Shown in pieces: positions 50,092 through 58,678 of a DNA stretch of 64,000 bases. The stretch comes from Christensenella massiliensis (GTDB taxonomy: Bacteria; Bacillota; Clostridia; Christensenellales; Christensenellaceae), in the NCBI GenBank assembly GCA_900155415.1, contig LT700187.1, forward strand, positions 434,001 to 498,000. The letters run 5' to 3'. Every line of letters starts with the position of its first letter. The stretch's first letter is position 1. A program made the translations under genes and the position numbers. The notes below the pieces were generated by a model that saw only the letters and a program-made list of their open reading frames with translations, was not told where the DNA came from and did not search any database.

Positions 50092-50979
50092 ATGGCTGAT
50101 TATGTGCTTACCTGTAGTTCCACCGCCGATCTTCCGACTGCATTTGTAAAGGAGCGCGGCATTCCGGTTCTGTTCTACCAGTTCTTTATGGACGGTCATG
50201 AATATTATGACGATCAGGGAATATCCATCCCCACACACGATTTTTACGAAAAGGTCCGGGCTGGTTCCATGCCCACTACGTCTATGGTAAATACGGAGCG
50301 TTATACGGAATTTTTCACGCCTATCCTTGAGGGGGGCAAGGATATCCTGCATCTGGAGTTTTCTTCCGGATTGTCCGGTTCTTACAACAACGCGCTCATG
50401 ACTGCTGAACAGCTGATGCAGAAATATCCGGACCGGAAGATCGTAATTGTGGATTCCCTTTCCGCTTCGCGCGGATACGGCCTGTTCGTGCATCTCGTCG
50501 ATAACAAAAAACAGGAAGGCGCATCGATCGAAGAAGCGCGCGATTACGCAGAGCAGCTGAAATGGAAGATCACGCATTGGTTCGCCGTAGAAAGTCTCGA
50601 GCACCTGCGGCGGGGCGGGCGCGTATCCCGTGCGAGCGCATTTCTCGGAACGATGCTCAACATCAAGCCAGTGCTTGCCTTTAATAATGAGGGAAAGATC
50701 ATTCCTGTCGAAAAGATCCGCGGGAGGAAAAAATCTCTGATCGCGCTCGTCGATAAAATGGAAGAGGACGTCGACAATCCGGACGGACAGATCGTATATG
50801 TCGGCCACGGCGACGCGCTCGAGGATGCGGAATATGTCGCAGGACTCATCAAGGAACGGTTCCCTGCCGTAAAGGAGACTCTGATCAATTATACAGGCCC
50901 GGTCATCGGCGCACATTCCGGCCCGGGTACTGTGAATATACATTATGTAGGAAAACAGCGCGTCGATACGAAGTTTAAA
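50092..50979 (+). CDS. DegV family fatty-acid-binding protein
   Basis: A 295-residue DegV protein. TCSSTADLP at the N terminus, TSMVNTERYTEFF near 62, EFSSGLSGSYNNA near 88 and AHSGPGTVNIHYVG at the C terminus are the family's lipid-binding motifs. DegV/FakB proteins present fatty acids to the FakA kinase for phospholipid synthesis; no fakA is in this window. Start at 50092 has GGAGAG 7 nt upstream. Single gene with promoter and terminator (stop ends by 50982). Confidence 0.94.
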
Positions 50980-50998
50980 TAAACGGAAGCCGTTTTCT

Positions 50999-51027
50999 CC
51001 CGCCGGGTTTCCCGGCGGGCGGTTTTT
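50999..51027 (+). terminator. Terminator after the DegV gene
   Basis: CCCGCCGGG pairs with CCCGGCGGG over TTT, followed by GG and six Ts. Confidence 0.9.
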
Positions 51028-51138
51028 TGCGGCTGTTTTACAGGAATTTAAGAAAGTCTTTATTTTTCCTACATGATATTTTACTTTCTTTCTGTTATAC
51101 TGGAAACCGAGATTGAAATTTGGAGGAATTTGCCTTAG

Positions 51139-52032
51139 ATGCTTTCGGAGGTATCTGCGGCCGCAGTGATACTGGCCGCGATCATATGTGTTGTTCTGGT
51201 GCTGGACCGCGTGATGACAAAGGCGGCCCCGCCGGCTGAAAAAACATGGCTGACTGATTACCAATATGCGCACAGGGGGCTGCACAACGAGCGTTACCCC
51301 GAAAATTCGCTTCCTGCATTTGCAAACGCAATGAAAAATGGCTTTGGGATCGAATTGGACGTACACCGTACGTCCGACGGTGTGATCGTTGTGTTTCACG
51401 ATTCCAATTTAAAGCGTATGACCGGGGTGGACGGCAAAATCAAGGACTATACGTTTGCGCAGCTGCGTAAGCTCCGCCTTGCTGGCACGGAATATACAAT
51501 CCCGACTCTGCGCGAGACGCTTGCCCTAATCGGCGGGCGCGTTCCTCTTTTGATCGAGATCAAACGCAAGGGATTTGCAGGCGATCTGGAGCGCGAGCTT
51601 TATGATATGATGCAGGAATATGGCGGAAAATATGCCGTCCAATCCTTTTCACCCTTTTCGGTACGTTGGTTCAAAAAGCATGCGCCGGACGTATACCGCG
51701 GACAGCTTTCCTGTAATTTTTCTCTGTGTAAGGAAAATTTCCCCGCCGGTATGGACTGCGTTCTGCGGTTTATCCTTTCTAAACTGCTGATCGTCGTGCA
51801 GCGCTTGGGCGTCAATTTCATCTGCCGCCCGAATTTTATCAGCTACGAGTTCCGAAGGGTGGATTCGCGCCTGATACGCCGTCTGCGCCGGAGCGGCGCT
51901 CCCATCTTTGCATGGACGGTACGCAGCAGGGAGGATTACGAACGCGCAAAGCAATATACGGATTCCATTATTTTTGAAAACTTCACACCAAAAAAGCGGC
52001 CTGTTTTTTGGAATCAGCATAAAGCAAGCTAA
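51139..52032 (+). CDS. Membrane-anchored glycerophosphodiester phosphodiesterase
   Basis: A 297-aa GDPD-family TIM-barrel enzyme that releases glycerol-3-phosphate from glycerophosphodiesters. An N-terminal transmembrane helix (about 5-24) precedes the active site: His45-Arg46 in AHRGLHN, Glu54 (PENS), Glu73 and Asp75 (IELDVH) and His87 (VFHD). The start at 51139 has GGAGG 12 nt upstream, slightly far, so a few residues may differ. It may salvage lipid or teichoic-acid head groups. Confidence 0.92.
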   Translation: MLSEVSAAAVILAAIICVVLVLDRVMTKAAPPAEKTWLTDYQYAHRGLHNERYPENSLPAFANAMKNGFGIELDVHRTSDGVIVVFHDSNLKRMTGVDGKIKDYTFAQLRKLRLAGTEYTIPTLRETLALIGGRVPLLIEIKRKGFAGDLERELYDMMQEYGGKYAVQSFSPFSVRWFKKHAPDVYRGQLSCNFSLCKENFPAGMDCVLRFILSKLLIVVQRLGVNFICRPNFISYEFRRVDSRLIRRLRRSGAPIFAWTVRSREDYERAKQYTDSIIFENFTPKKRPVFWNQHKAS

Positions 52033-52043
52033 AAACAAAAAGA

Positions 52044-52072
52044 GCCTCCTTTTTTAAAGGAGGCCTTTTTTA
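52044..52072. terminator. Bidirectional terminator
   Basis: GCCTCCTTT pairs with AAAGGAGGC over TTT, flanked by A- and T-rich tracts, between the convergent GDPD and DUF1361 genes. Confidence 0.87.
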
Positions 52073-52768
52073 TCTTTCTGTGAGGACCGGCCAAACCACA
52101 ATGAGATACATGAGCAGAAAGAAAGCCGTATGGCACAGCACGAAAACCATCAGTTCTTTTCCTTTGCCCGGCTGTCTGAAATGTTGTTTTAAGAGGCTGA
52201 TAAAATGTTTTGGCTTCAGAATATCCCAGCTGTTGAAACGCAGATACCGCCCGATATAGATACCGAAGCTGATCAGCAGAAAGACCGCGGATATCATCAG
52301 CCAAAAAATCCGGTTATTGACTGCACCTAAATCAAACGCGTCGGCGGGATGAACGAATACGCCATAGATCAGCTGGAGCATCATCACATTGAGCAGAGTA
52401 TTCATGACGCCGGACATAGATAGGGCCAATACGGCAATGATGTCATACCACATAGGTACTTCCTTTTTATCCGCAGTCCTGTGATTCAAATTGAGTTCTG
52501 TGACCAGATAGCCGGCGTTCGGAAGAAGCAGCAGCCAGAGGACGACGCCGGCAAGCCCAATCGCAAGCCCTGCCGCCGGAGCGATACAGATCATAACGAG
52601 GAACATGAAAAGTATTGCTGCTGTCAATACAAAAAGCGGGAGCAGCGAAAGTCCCATATTTTTCAGCATCGGTTTATAAAGCTTCGTTCCGAAAAGCTTA
52701 GGGCGCAGCAGGATCAAAACGGCCGCGAACAGGTTCATTGCGGCAATTCCTAAAATCAATGTAAGCAT
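52070..52768 (-). CDS. DUF1361 family membrane protein
   Basis: A 232-aa protein with about seven spans. LLLPNAGYLVTELNL (about residues 78-92), VPMWYDIIAVLALSMSGVMNTL and RYLRFNSWDILKPKHF are hallmarks of DUF1361. The family is of unknown function. Single gene, divergent from the tRNA-Glu region. Confidence 0.88.
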   Translation of the reverse strand: MLTLILGIAAMNLFAAVLILLRPKLFGTKLYKPMLKNMGLSLLPLFVLTAAILFMFLVMICIAPAAGLAIGLAGVVLWLLLLPNAGYLVTELNLNHRTADKKEVPMWYDIIAVLALSMSGVMNTLLNVMMLQLIYGVFVHPADAFDLGAVNNRIFWLMISAVFLLISFGIYIGRYLRFNSWDILKPKHFISLLKQHFRQPGKGKELMVFVLCHTAFFLLMYLIVVWPVLTER

Positions 52769-52952
52769 CCCCGTCTTCCTTTCTCTTATACTATCATCAT
52801 AAACGCATACCGTCTTTTTAAACGGTCATATCGTGCCGCGGGCCCCTGCCGCTTCGTATATCTGTTCTTTTGCAGCTTATTCAGCCGCTCCATATATAGC
52901 AAGGTATAGCAATATTCATTCATAAGATTTTTGATAGTTCTGATTTTTTATA

Positions 52953-52981
52953 TTGACAAATCGGGAATAATCCACTAAAAT
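52953..52981 (+). promoter_or_regulatory. Promoter of tRNA-Glu
   Basis: Consensus -35 TTGACA (52953-52958), exactly 17 nt, then -10 TAAAAT (52976-52981); start of transcription is expected about 15 nt before the mature tRNA. Confidence 0.75.
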
Positions 52982-53002
52982 TATTAGTGCTATCAATCAG
53001 AT

Positions 53003-53077
53003 GGCCCCATGGTCAAGCGGTCAAGACGTAGCCCTCTCACGGCTGAAACTCGGGTTCGATTCCCGGTGGGGTCACCA
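53003..53077 (+). tRNA. tRNA-Glu (anticodon CTC)
   Basis: A complete 75-nt cloverleaf: acceptor GGCCCCA/TGGGGTC (one G-U), anticodon stem TAGCC/GGCTG with loop CTCTCAC giving anticodon CTC for codon GAG, T arm around GGTTCGATTCC, and an encoded CCA end. It stands alone with its own promoter and terminator. A TTC-anticodon Glu tRNA must exist elsewhere in the genome. Confidence 0.96.
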
Positions 53078-53081
53078 CGTC

Positions 53082-53110
53082 GGAGCAAAGTTCGCTTTGC
53101 TCCATTTTTC
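53082..53110 (+). terminator. Terminator of tRNA-Glu
   Basis: GGAGCAAAG pairs with CTTTGCTCC over TTCG, followed by ATTTTTCTTTTTC; it begins 5 nt after the CCA end. Confidence 0.92.
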
Positions 53111-53679
53111 TTTTTCAAAGAAAAACATTCGCCCGCTCCCTTGCTCCTCCTCTTCCGCAAGAAAGCCCGCTCGGCTCACCTGCTCGGTTGTAAACGCCCT
53201 CGCGACGGTTCACTGTCGCTACCACTTTCCTGCGGGTATGCGCCTGCGGCGCGCTTGTTGCAAGTTGGAGTTCATATTTGGTAGGTGTACCCACATCGCG
53301 GCAAACTGTGCCGCACCTGAAAGCCCTGTTTTTTAGCGGGGCTTTTGTATATCGTTGCCGCTTTGTTTTCCCATACCGCGCGGTATTGTTTTTTCGATTT
53401 TTGACCTGCCTCTATTCTATATTGTAGGCCCGCATATAAAGTCCGCGGAATATTCCGTCTTTTACATTTTCTCTTTTCTGCCCCTCTCCTGCAAAAACCA
53501 CACCCGCCGCCTCACGATTCACGTTCTTTCACAGCTTGCCCTCTGCTGTCAGCTTTTAAAGTCTTAAGCGAGGTTTTGGCGACGGCTCTCTGTACTATCG
53601 CCGCACATCCCGTTCCTGTTTTTTGTACGCCCGGTTATCGTTCCATTTTTTCCTACGCGTCTGAGCGAGCTTTCAAAAA
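53111..53679. other. Gene-free interval between tRNA-Glu and glnA
   Basis: About 570 bp with no convincing reading frame or ribosome site. It holds a GCGGC/GCCGC hairpin near 53298 and a terminator-like stem at 53320-53345, and looks like degenerate sequence behind a tRNA gene. No flanking tRNA 3'-end repeat was found, so an integration scar is not supported. Confidence 0.5.
53320..53345. terminator. Orphan terminator-like hairpin
   Basis: AAAGCCCTG pairs with CGGGGCTTT (one T-G) over TTTTTTAG, followed by TTGTAT. There is no recognised gene upstream on either strand, so it may end an unannotated short transcript. Confidence 0.55.
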
Positions 53680-53713
53680 AATATGCCGCTTTGCAAATGC
53701 AAGGCGGCATATT
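53680..53713 (-). terminator. Terminator after glnA
   Basis: A 15-bp stem (AATATGCCGCCTTGC on the minus strand, one G-U) with a 4-nt loop and a T tract follows the glnA stop at 53722. Confidence 0.88.
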
Positions 53714-53721
53714 AGATTTTT

Positions 53722-55053
53722 TTAATATTTCGTCAGATAATGCTTCAGCTCCCATTCATGCACACGGGTGGAATAATCCGCCCATTCATGTTTTTTGCCC
53801 TTGAGGTATTTCTCGTAGGCGCCCTCGCCCAGCACTTCCTTCATCAAACCGTCCTCTTCAAAATCGCCGATCGCATCGAACAGATTCTGGGGAACACGCC
53901 GGATCATGTGCTTTTTCTTTTCCTCCTCAGACAGCGTATAAATATTTTTATTGACGGGCGGAGGCGGCGTCATTCCCTTCCGTATGCCCTCCAGTCCCGC
54001 CGCGAGCGCCCCCGCGTATGCGAGATACGGATTTGCCGTCGGGTCTGGATTGCGCATCTCTATCCGCGTCGCAGCGCCGCGCGCAAACGGCACACGGATG
54101 AGCGGGCTCCTGTTTTTTGCCGACCATGCGATATAGCACGGCGCTTCAAAGCCGGGAACCAATCGTTTATAGGAATTGATGATCGGATTCGTCAGCAGGG
54201 AAAGACCGCGCGCGTGCTTCAATATCCCCGCCATAAAGCCGTAAGCTTCCTTAGACAGTCCAAGCTCGTCGGATTTATCGCAGAACGCATTCCCCTGCTC
54301 AGTACAAAGCGACATATTGATATGCATCCCGCTTCCGGCGATCCCATAGATGGGCTTCGGCATGAACGTAGCATGGCGGTGATGATCCTGTGCGATGCGC
54401 TTTACTACGATCTTGAACGTCATGACGTCGTCAGCCATTTTCAGAGCATCCCCATACTTAAAATCGATTTCATGCTGCCCTGCCGCGCATTCGTGATGAG
54501 AGGCCTCGATCTCAAAGCCCATCTCTTCGAGCGCAAGACAGATATCGCGCCGGGCAGAACCGCCCATATCGAGCGGAGCAAGGTCAAAATAACCGCCGTC
54601 ATCGTTGGTCTCGATCGTCGCCTTATTATGCTCATCCTTATGGAACAGAAAAAATTCGCATTCGGGCCCGACGTTCATCGTGTAGCCCATTTCCTTTGCT
54701 TTCGCAAGCTGCCGCTTCAGAATATGGCGCGGGCAGCCGTCGTACGGCGTTCCGTCCGGCATATAGACGTCGCATATAAAACGTGCGGTGCGGCCTTTTG
54801 GGTTTGACCATGGAAATATTTCAAACGTATCCAGATCCGGTATGAGCATCATATCGGATTCTTCTATCCGTGCGAATCCGTCTATGGACGAACCGTCGAA
54901 CATACATCCCTGCTCGATCACACTATCGAGCTTTGAGGTCGTTACCGTGATATTTTTCAATATCCCGAAAATATCCGTAAATTGCAGGCGCAGAAACTTA
55001 ATATCATTTTCGTCGATAATTTTATGCAGTTCCGCCTTCGTATATTTGGGCAT
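53722..55053 (-). CDS. glnA: Glutamine synthetase, type I
   Basis: ATP-dependent synthesis of glutamine from glutamate and ammonia. The 443-aa length fits the GSI-alpha subtype of Firmicutes, which lacks adenylylation. Motifs include DGSSIDGFARIEESDM near 60, GPECEFFLF near 132, the ATP-binding KPIYGIAGSGMHINMS near 245 and NRSPLIRVP near 320. Start at 55053 has GGGAGG 8 nt upstream; the start at 55074 lacks one. GSI-alpha is feedback-inhibited by glutamine and usually controlled by GlnR; no GlnR box was evident. Confidence 0.97.
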   Translation of the reverse strand: MPKYTKAELHKIIDENDIKFLRLQFTDIFGILKNITVTTSKLDSVIEQGCMFDGSSIDGFARIEESDMMLIPDLDTFEIFPWSNPKGRTARFICDVYMPDGTPYDGCPRHILKRQLAKAKEMGYTMNVGPECEFFLFHKDEHNKATIETNDDGGYFDLAPLDMGGSARRDICLALEEMGFEIEASHHECAAGQHEIDFKYGDALKMADDVMTFKIVVKRIAQDHHRHATFMPKPIYGIAGSGMHINMSLCTEQGNAFCDKSDELGLSKEAYGFMAGILKHARGLSLLTNPIINSYKRLVPGFEAPCYIAWSAKNRSPLIRVPFARGAATRIEMRNPDPTANPYLAYAGALAAGLEGIRKGMTPPPPVNKNIYTLSEEEKKKHMIRRVPQNLFDAIGDFEEDGLMKEVLGEGAYEKYLKGKKHEWADYSTRVHEWELKHYLTKY

Positions 55054-55120
55054 TCTTTTTTCCTCCCTATTCATACAATACTCTTATTATATATGAACCG
55101 CCGTCCTTTATGCAACAGAC

Positions 55121-55157
55121 AAAAAAGGCTTTCCATTACAGCCGGAAAGCCTTTTTT
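55121..55157 (-). terminator. Terminator after the sugar kinase operon
   Basis: AAAAAAGGCTTTCC pairs with GGAAAGCCTTTTTT over a 9-nt loop; on the minus strand it ends in Ts just past the stop at 55168. Confidence 0.9.
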
Positions 55158-55167
55158 CTTCACTTTC

Positions 55168-56673
55168 TTATTCCTGCTCTGCGGATAGCCTAAAGGTATC
55201 TTTCAGATCGTAATACAGCTTATCGTAGATCTTCTTTACTTTTTGATATTTTTCGTGATTGCCCGGTATCGGCTCCACGACCTCGCTTACGGAATGAACC
55301 TTTTCCGCGTCCTCAAGGTTTTGATAGATGCCTTCGCCCACACCTGCGACGATCGCGCCGCCATATGCGCCACCCTCCGCCGCGCCCGCGAGGATTTTAA
55401 CCGGCAGGTTGAAGATGTCCGCGACGATCTGCTTCCACAGTGCAGATTTCGCGCCGCCGCCCGAAAGGACGACTTCCTTGAACTTCAGATTGGGATTGGT
55501 ATTCATGATGAGCTCATACATCTGATAGAGGCCGAACGTGACGCCTTCCATGACCGCGCGTGCCATATCCCCCTTATTCGAGAGCAGAGATAGCCCATAG
55601 AACACACCGCGTGCATCCGGATCGGGATACGGACAGCGTTCGCCCGAAAGATAAGGCAGGAACACGATCCCGTTTGCCCCTATACCGGACGCTTCCGCCC
55701 CCTCATTGATGTCCTTGACCGGCTCTGCGCTGTCCGCATAGAAAGTATTTTTATACCACTCCATCGAGCCTGCGCACGAGAGCTGGCAGCCGAACGCCAT
55801 ATATTTTCCGGCCGCGTTATTGCAGAAAAACTGCAGCTTGCCGCCTTCATTTTTTCCGAAGCTGTTCATCGCCGTCGCAACGACCCCGGACGTGCCCATA
55901 ACGACGCCGAGCGTGCCCTCTTTTACAATGCCCATGCCCGTATTCTGGATGACCGCGTCCCCGCCGCCTCCGTAAACAGGCGTACCCTCCGGGAGGCCTG
56001 TTTCCGCTGCAGCCTGCGCCGAAATATGCCCCGTTATCTCGTCAGATTCGTATACTTTCGGGAAAATGGAGCGGTCAAAGCCAAGTTTTTCGATCAGCCC
56101 GTCTGCCCATTTGCGGTTTTTTACGTCGAAAAGCCCTGTACCCGACGCTTCCGAAGCGTCCGTCGCGATATCGCCCGTTAGGCAATAGCGGACGTAATCC
56201 TTAGGCATCACGAATTTTGCGATACGCGCATAGTTTTCCGGCTCGTTTTTCTTCACCCACAAGAGTTTCCCTCCCGTGAAGCCCGTGAGCATCGTGTTGT
56301 TCGTATAGCCGACGAGCCCGTCGATGCCGCCCGCCGCTTCGATGATCTCCTCGCATTCCTTTCCCGTGCGCTGGTCGTTCCAAAGAATCGCGTTGCGTAT
56401 GACCTTATTGTCCTTATCGAGCGCTACAAGACCATGCATCTGTCCTGAAAAACCGACCGCCGCAATACGGTCCTTTTCAATGCCGTCCAGCATTTCGCGC
56501 AGCGCCGCCTTCGTTTCGTTCCACCAATCCGCCGGATCCTGCTCCGACCATGCCGGCTTCGGCGTATACAGCGGATAAGTCTTCGTAACAGACCGTACGA
56601 CCTTTCCGTCCTCATCTATGATCAGGCACTTGACCCCGCTGGTTCCCGGGTCTATCCCTACTAAATACTTCAT
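55168..56673 (-). CDS. FGGY carbohydrate kinase (xylulokinase-like)
   Basis: A 501-aa FGGY sugar kinase. GIDPGTSGVKCLIID is the phosphate-1 loop, GFSGQMHGLVALD near 76 a XylB signature, GGGGDAVIQNTGMG near 235 holds the catalytic Asp, and VLSGGGAKSALWKQIVADIF near 405 the adenosine motif. Start at 56673 has AAGGAGG upstream. It is the last gene of an operon with AraM- and AraL-type genes, so the true sugar could be xylulose, ribulose or another pentulose. Confidence 0.93.
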   Translation of the reverse strand: MKYLVGIDPGTSGVKCLIIDEDGKVVRSVTKTYPLYTPKPAWSEQDPADWWNETKAALREMLDGIEKDRIAAVGFSGQMHGLVALDKDNKVIRNAILWNDQRTGKECEEIIEAAGGIDGLVGYTNNTMLTGFTGGKLLWVKKNEPENYARIAKFVMPKDYVRYCLTGDIATDASEASGTGLFDVKNRKWADGLIEKLGFDRSIFPKVYESDEITGHISAQAAAETGLPEGTPVYGGGGDAVIQNTGMGIVKEGTLGVVMGTSGVVATAMNSFGKNEGGKLQFFCNNAAGKYMAFGCQLSCAGSMEWYKNTFYADSAEPVKDINEGAEASGIGANGIVFLPYLSGERCPYPDPDARGVFYGLSLLSNKGDMARAVMEGVTFGLYQMYELIMNTNPNLKFKEVVLSGGGAKSALWKQIVADIFNLPVKILAGAAEGGAYGGAIVAGVGEGIYQNLEDAEKVHSVSEVVEPIPGNHEKYQKVKKIYDKLYYDLKDTFRLSAEQE

Positions 56674-56689
56674 ATCTGTTTCCTCCTTA

Positions 56690-57523
56690 TTATTTGATTG
56701 CCGTATAGATATCATATACACTGTCTAAAATATAATCCGGCGCAACGTCGCCCTCTTCGATATCCTGATAGGATATTTCTCCGGAGAGCACCGCGATGCC
56801 GACGATCCCTCCGTTGACTGCGGTTTTCACGTCTGTATACAGGCGGTCGCCCACCATTGCCGTTTTCTCCCGCGGGGAGCCGGTTTTGGCCAAAATATAA
56901 TCTACCGTTTCCTTGAACGGCTTCCCGACAAATTTCGGCTCTATCCCCGTCGCGTGTGTGATCATGCAGGCCATCGAGCCGCAGTCCGGGCAAAATTTTC
57001 CGTCCTCGAGCGGACAGACGCGGTCTATATTCGTCGCAAGGAAGGGAACTCCTGCCGTGATGAGGCGCGAGATCGTGTCCGCCTTTTCGAAATTGAACGT
57101 TTTATCGAACCCCAGCACCGCAAAATCAGCCGTTTGCGTATCGTGCGGCAAAAGCGTAAACCCCGCCTCCTGAAACTGCGCTTCCAGCTCCGGCGTGCCT
57201 GCAAGATAAATGCGCTGCCCCCCATGCGTCCTGAGATAATGGATCATCACATCGCCGGAAGTCATGATATTCCCACGTGTCATACCTGAAAATCCCAGCC
57301 GCTCCAGCTTTTTCACATAATCCTCCGGCGCTTTGGAGGAATTGTTTGTGAAAAAATAAAACGAAATGCCGTTTTTCTGCATATATTCGATATACTCTTT
57401 CGCGCCGGGGATCAGGTTCTCTCCCAGATTGATCGTGCCGTCCATATCGAGCACAAAGCATTCGATTTCCCGAAGCTCCGCTGCGGCGCGGTTCACCTTG
57501 CCGCGCTTTTCACTGCCTGTCAT
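56690..57523 (-). CDS. HAD-IIA sugar-phosphate phosphatase (AraL/NagD-like)
   Basis: A 277-aa HAD-IIA phosphatase: VLDMDGTINLGEN (motif I), FFTNNSSK (motif II), K in GKPFKETVDY (motif III) and MVGDRLYTDV (motif IV). It contains CPDCGSMACMI in the cap. It starts inside the end of the AraM-like gene (14-nt overlap) and is followed by the FGGY kinase. In Bacillus subtilis the araL-araM pair has the same family content, where AraL clears toxic sugar phosphates; the same role is inferred here. Confidence 0.9.
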   Translation of the reverse strand: MTGSEKRGKVNRAAAELREIECFVLDMDGTINLGENLIPGAKEYIEYMQKNGISFYFFTNNSSKAPEDYVKKLERLGFSGMTRGNIMTSGDVMIHYLRTHGGQRIYLAGTPELEAQFQEAGFTLLPHDTQTADFAVLGFDKTFNFEKADTISRLITAGVPFLATNIDRVCPLEDGKFCPDCGSMACMITHATGIEPKFVGKPFKETVDYILAKTGSPREKTAMVGDRLYTDVKTAVNGGIVGIAVLSGEISYQDIEEGDVAPDYILDSVYDIYTAIK

Positions 57524-58565
57524 CTATGCCTCCGTAAACCGCATCGTAAATTTTTTTCAAATAAGCGTCGTCATAGGGGATCTCATCGAGGATCGTATAC
57601 CTGTTTTTGCGCGTCGTGCGCGCCGTGCGCATGACCTGTGCGTAATCCTCATAGGTAAGCCCGATCTCCGCAAATGTCGTAGGAATCCCTACACTCTTCA
57701 GATAATTCCGTATGAAGCAATAATTTCCGCCATAGAGGTATTCCACAAGTATGCTCGCCATCGCAGTCTGTATCCCATGCAGCGTTCCTTTTCCTGTCGC
57801 GTCGATCGCATGGCTGATGAGGTGCTCCGCTCCGCTCGACGGCCGGGTATTGCCTGTGATGTTCATAGCAAGCCCGGACAGCACGACAGATTCCGCAAGC
57901 TGCGTCAAAAACGCGGTGTTTTTGATATCCGGCTTCGTATACTGAAGGATCGCGCGTACCGCGGTCCCCGAAATGATATAGGCAAAATCGTCCATTTTCG
58001 CCTTCCCTGCGTGCACCGCTTTTTCCCAGTCCCGCAGGGCTGTGATATTAGAGATAAGGTCTCCAAGGCCCGCAAGGATCAGGCGGTCCGGCGCCGTTTT
58101 GATGATATCAAGGTCCATGATGATATAGGATGGTATCTTGCAGTCGAGGCTGCGCACCGAATTGTGGTCGCACTTTAAGACCGCGATCGGCGATGCTACG
58201 CCGTCGTGTGAAATAGATGTCGGAATACTGATAAAAGGTCGCTTTGACATAGACGATGCATATTTGCCCACGTCAAGAACCTTGCCGCCGCCCATCGCGA
58301 TCACTGCGTCAAAATCACGGTTGACGATGTAGTAGGATTTCAAAAACGCCTCGCGCAGGGAGCCTGCATGGACGAATTCGCGTTTTACCTCCCGGCAATG
58401 TCCCTCCAGAAACGTATAGACGTTCCGTCCGTAAAGCTCATCCACGATTTTATCTACGATCAGCATGACTCGGTCCGTGGGCCTGATAAATTCCCTCAGC
58501 CGCGGATACAGGATACCGCAGCCGATCTTCACGCTTTCCGGTACTGCAAACGTATTGATGGTCAT
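57510..58565 (-). CDS. araM: sn-Glycerol-1-phosphate dehydrogenase-like protein (AraM)
   Basis: A 351-aa iron-type alcohol dehydrogenase relative that reduces dihydroxyacetone phosphate to glycerol-1-phosphate. AMGGGKVLDVGKYAS near 92 binds NAD(P), SISHDGVASP near 117 and GAEHLISHAID near 240 supply the metal ligands, matching AraM/EgsA. Bacterial AraM makes precursors of heptaprenylglycerol phosphate lipids. It heads the operon with AraL-like phosphatase and FGGY kinase genes. SD AAGGAG precedes the ATG. Confidence 0.92.
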   Translation of the reverse strand: MTINTFAVPESVKIGCGILYPRLREFIRPTDRVMLIVDKIVDELYGRNVYTFLEGHCREVKREFVHAGSLREAFLKSYYIVNRDFDAVIAMGGGKVLDVGKYASSMSKRPFISIPTSISHDGVASPIAVLKCDHNSVRSLDCKIPSYIIMDLDIIKTAPDRLILAGLGDLISNITALRDWEKAVHAGKAKMDDFAYIISGTAVRAILQYTKPDIKNTAFLTQLAESVVLSGLAMNITGNTRPSSGAEHLISHAIDATGKGTLHGIQTAMASILVEYLYGGNYCFIRNYLKSVGIPTTFAEIGLTYEDYAQVMRTARTTRKNRYTILDEIPYDDAYLKKIYDAVYGGIDDRQ

Positions 58566-58627
58566 CCACTCCTTCGATCAGATTCCTATTTTCCGGGCGC
58601 TTTCCCGGCTATAAAAAGCTCGAATAG

Positions 58628-58657
58628 TCAAAAAAGGCTTTCAACAAGCCTTTTTGA
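58628..58657 (-). terminator. Terminator after pfkA
   Basis: TCAAAAAAGGCTT pairs with AAGCCTTTTTGA over TCAAC, with T tracts for the minus-strand transcript, 22 nt past the stop at 58679. Confidence 0.85.
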
Positions 58658-58678
58658 TCCTTTCGCTGCATGTTTCGC

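Noticed and set aside
49912-51399. A 495-codon minus-strand frame opposite degV
   Set aside because: It is antisense to the clearly recognised DegV and GDPD genes and shows no domain or ribosome site.
53003-53721. An integration site for a mobile element at tRNA-Glu
   Set aside because: No direct repeat of the tRNA 3' end, integrase or phage gene was found within the window.
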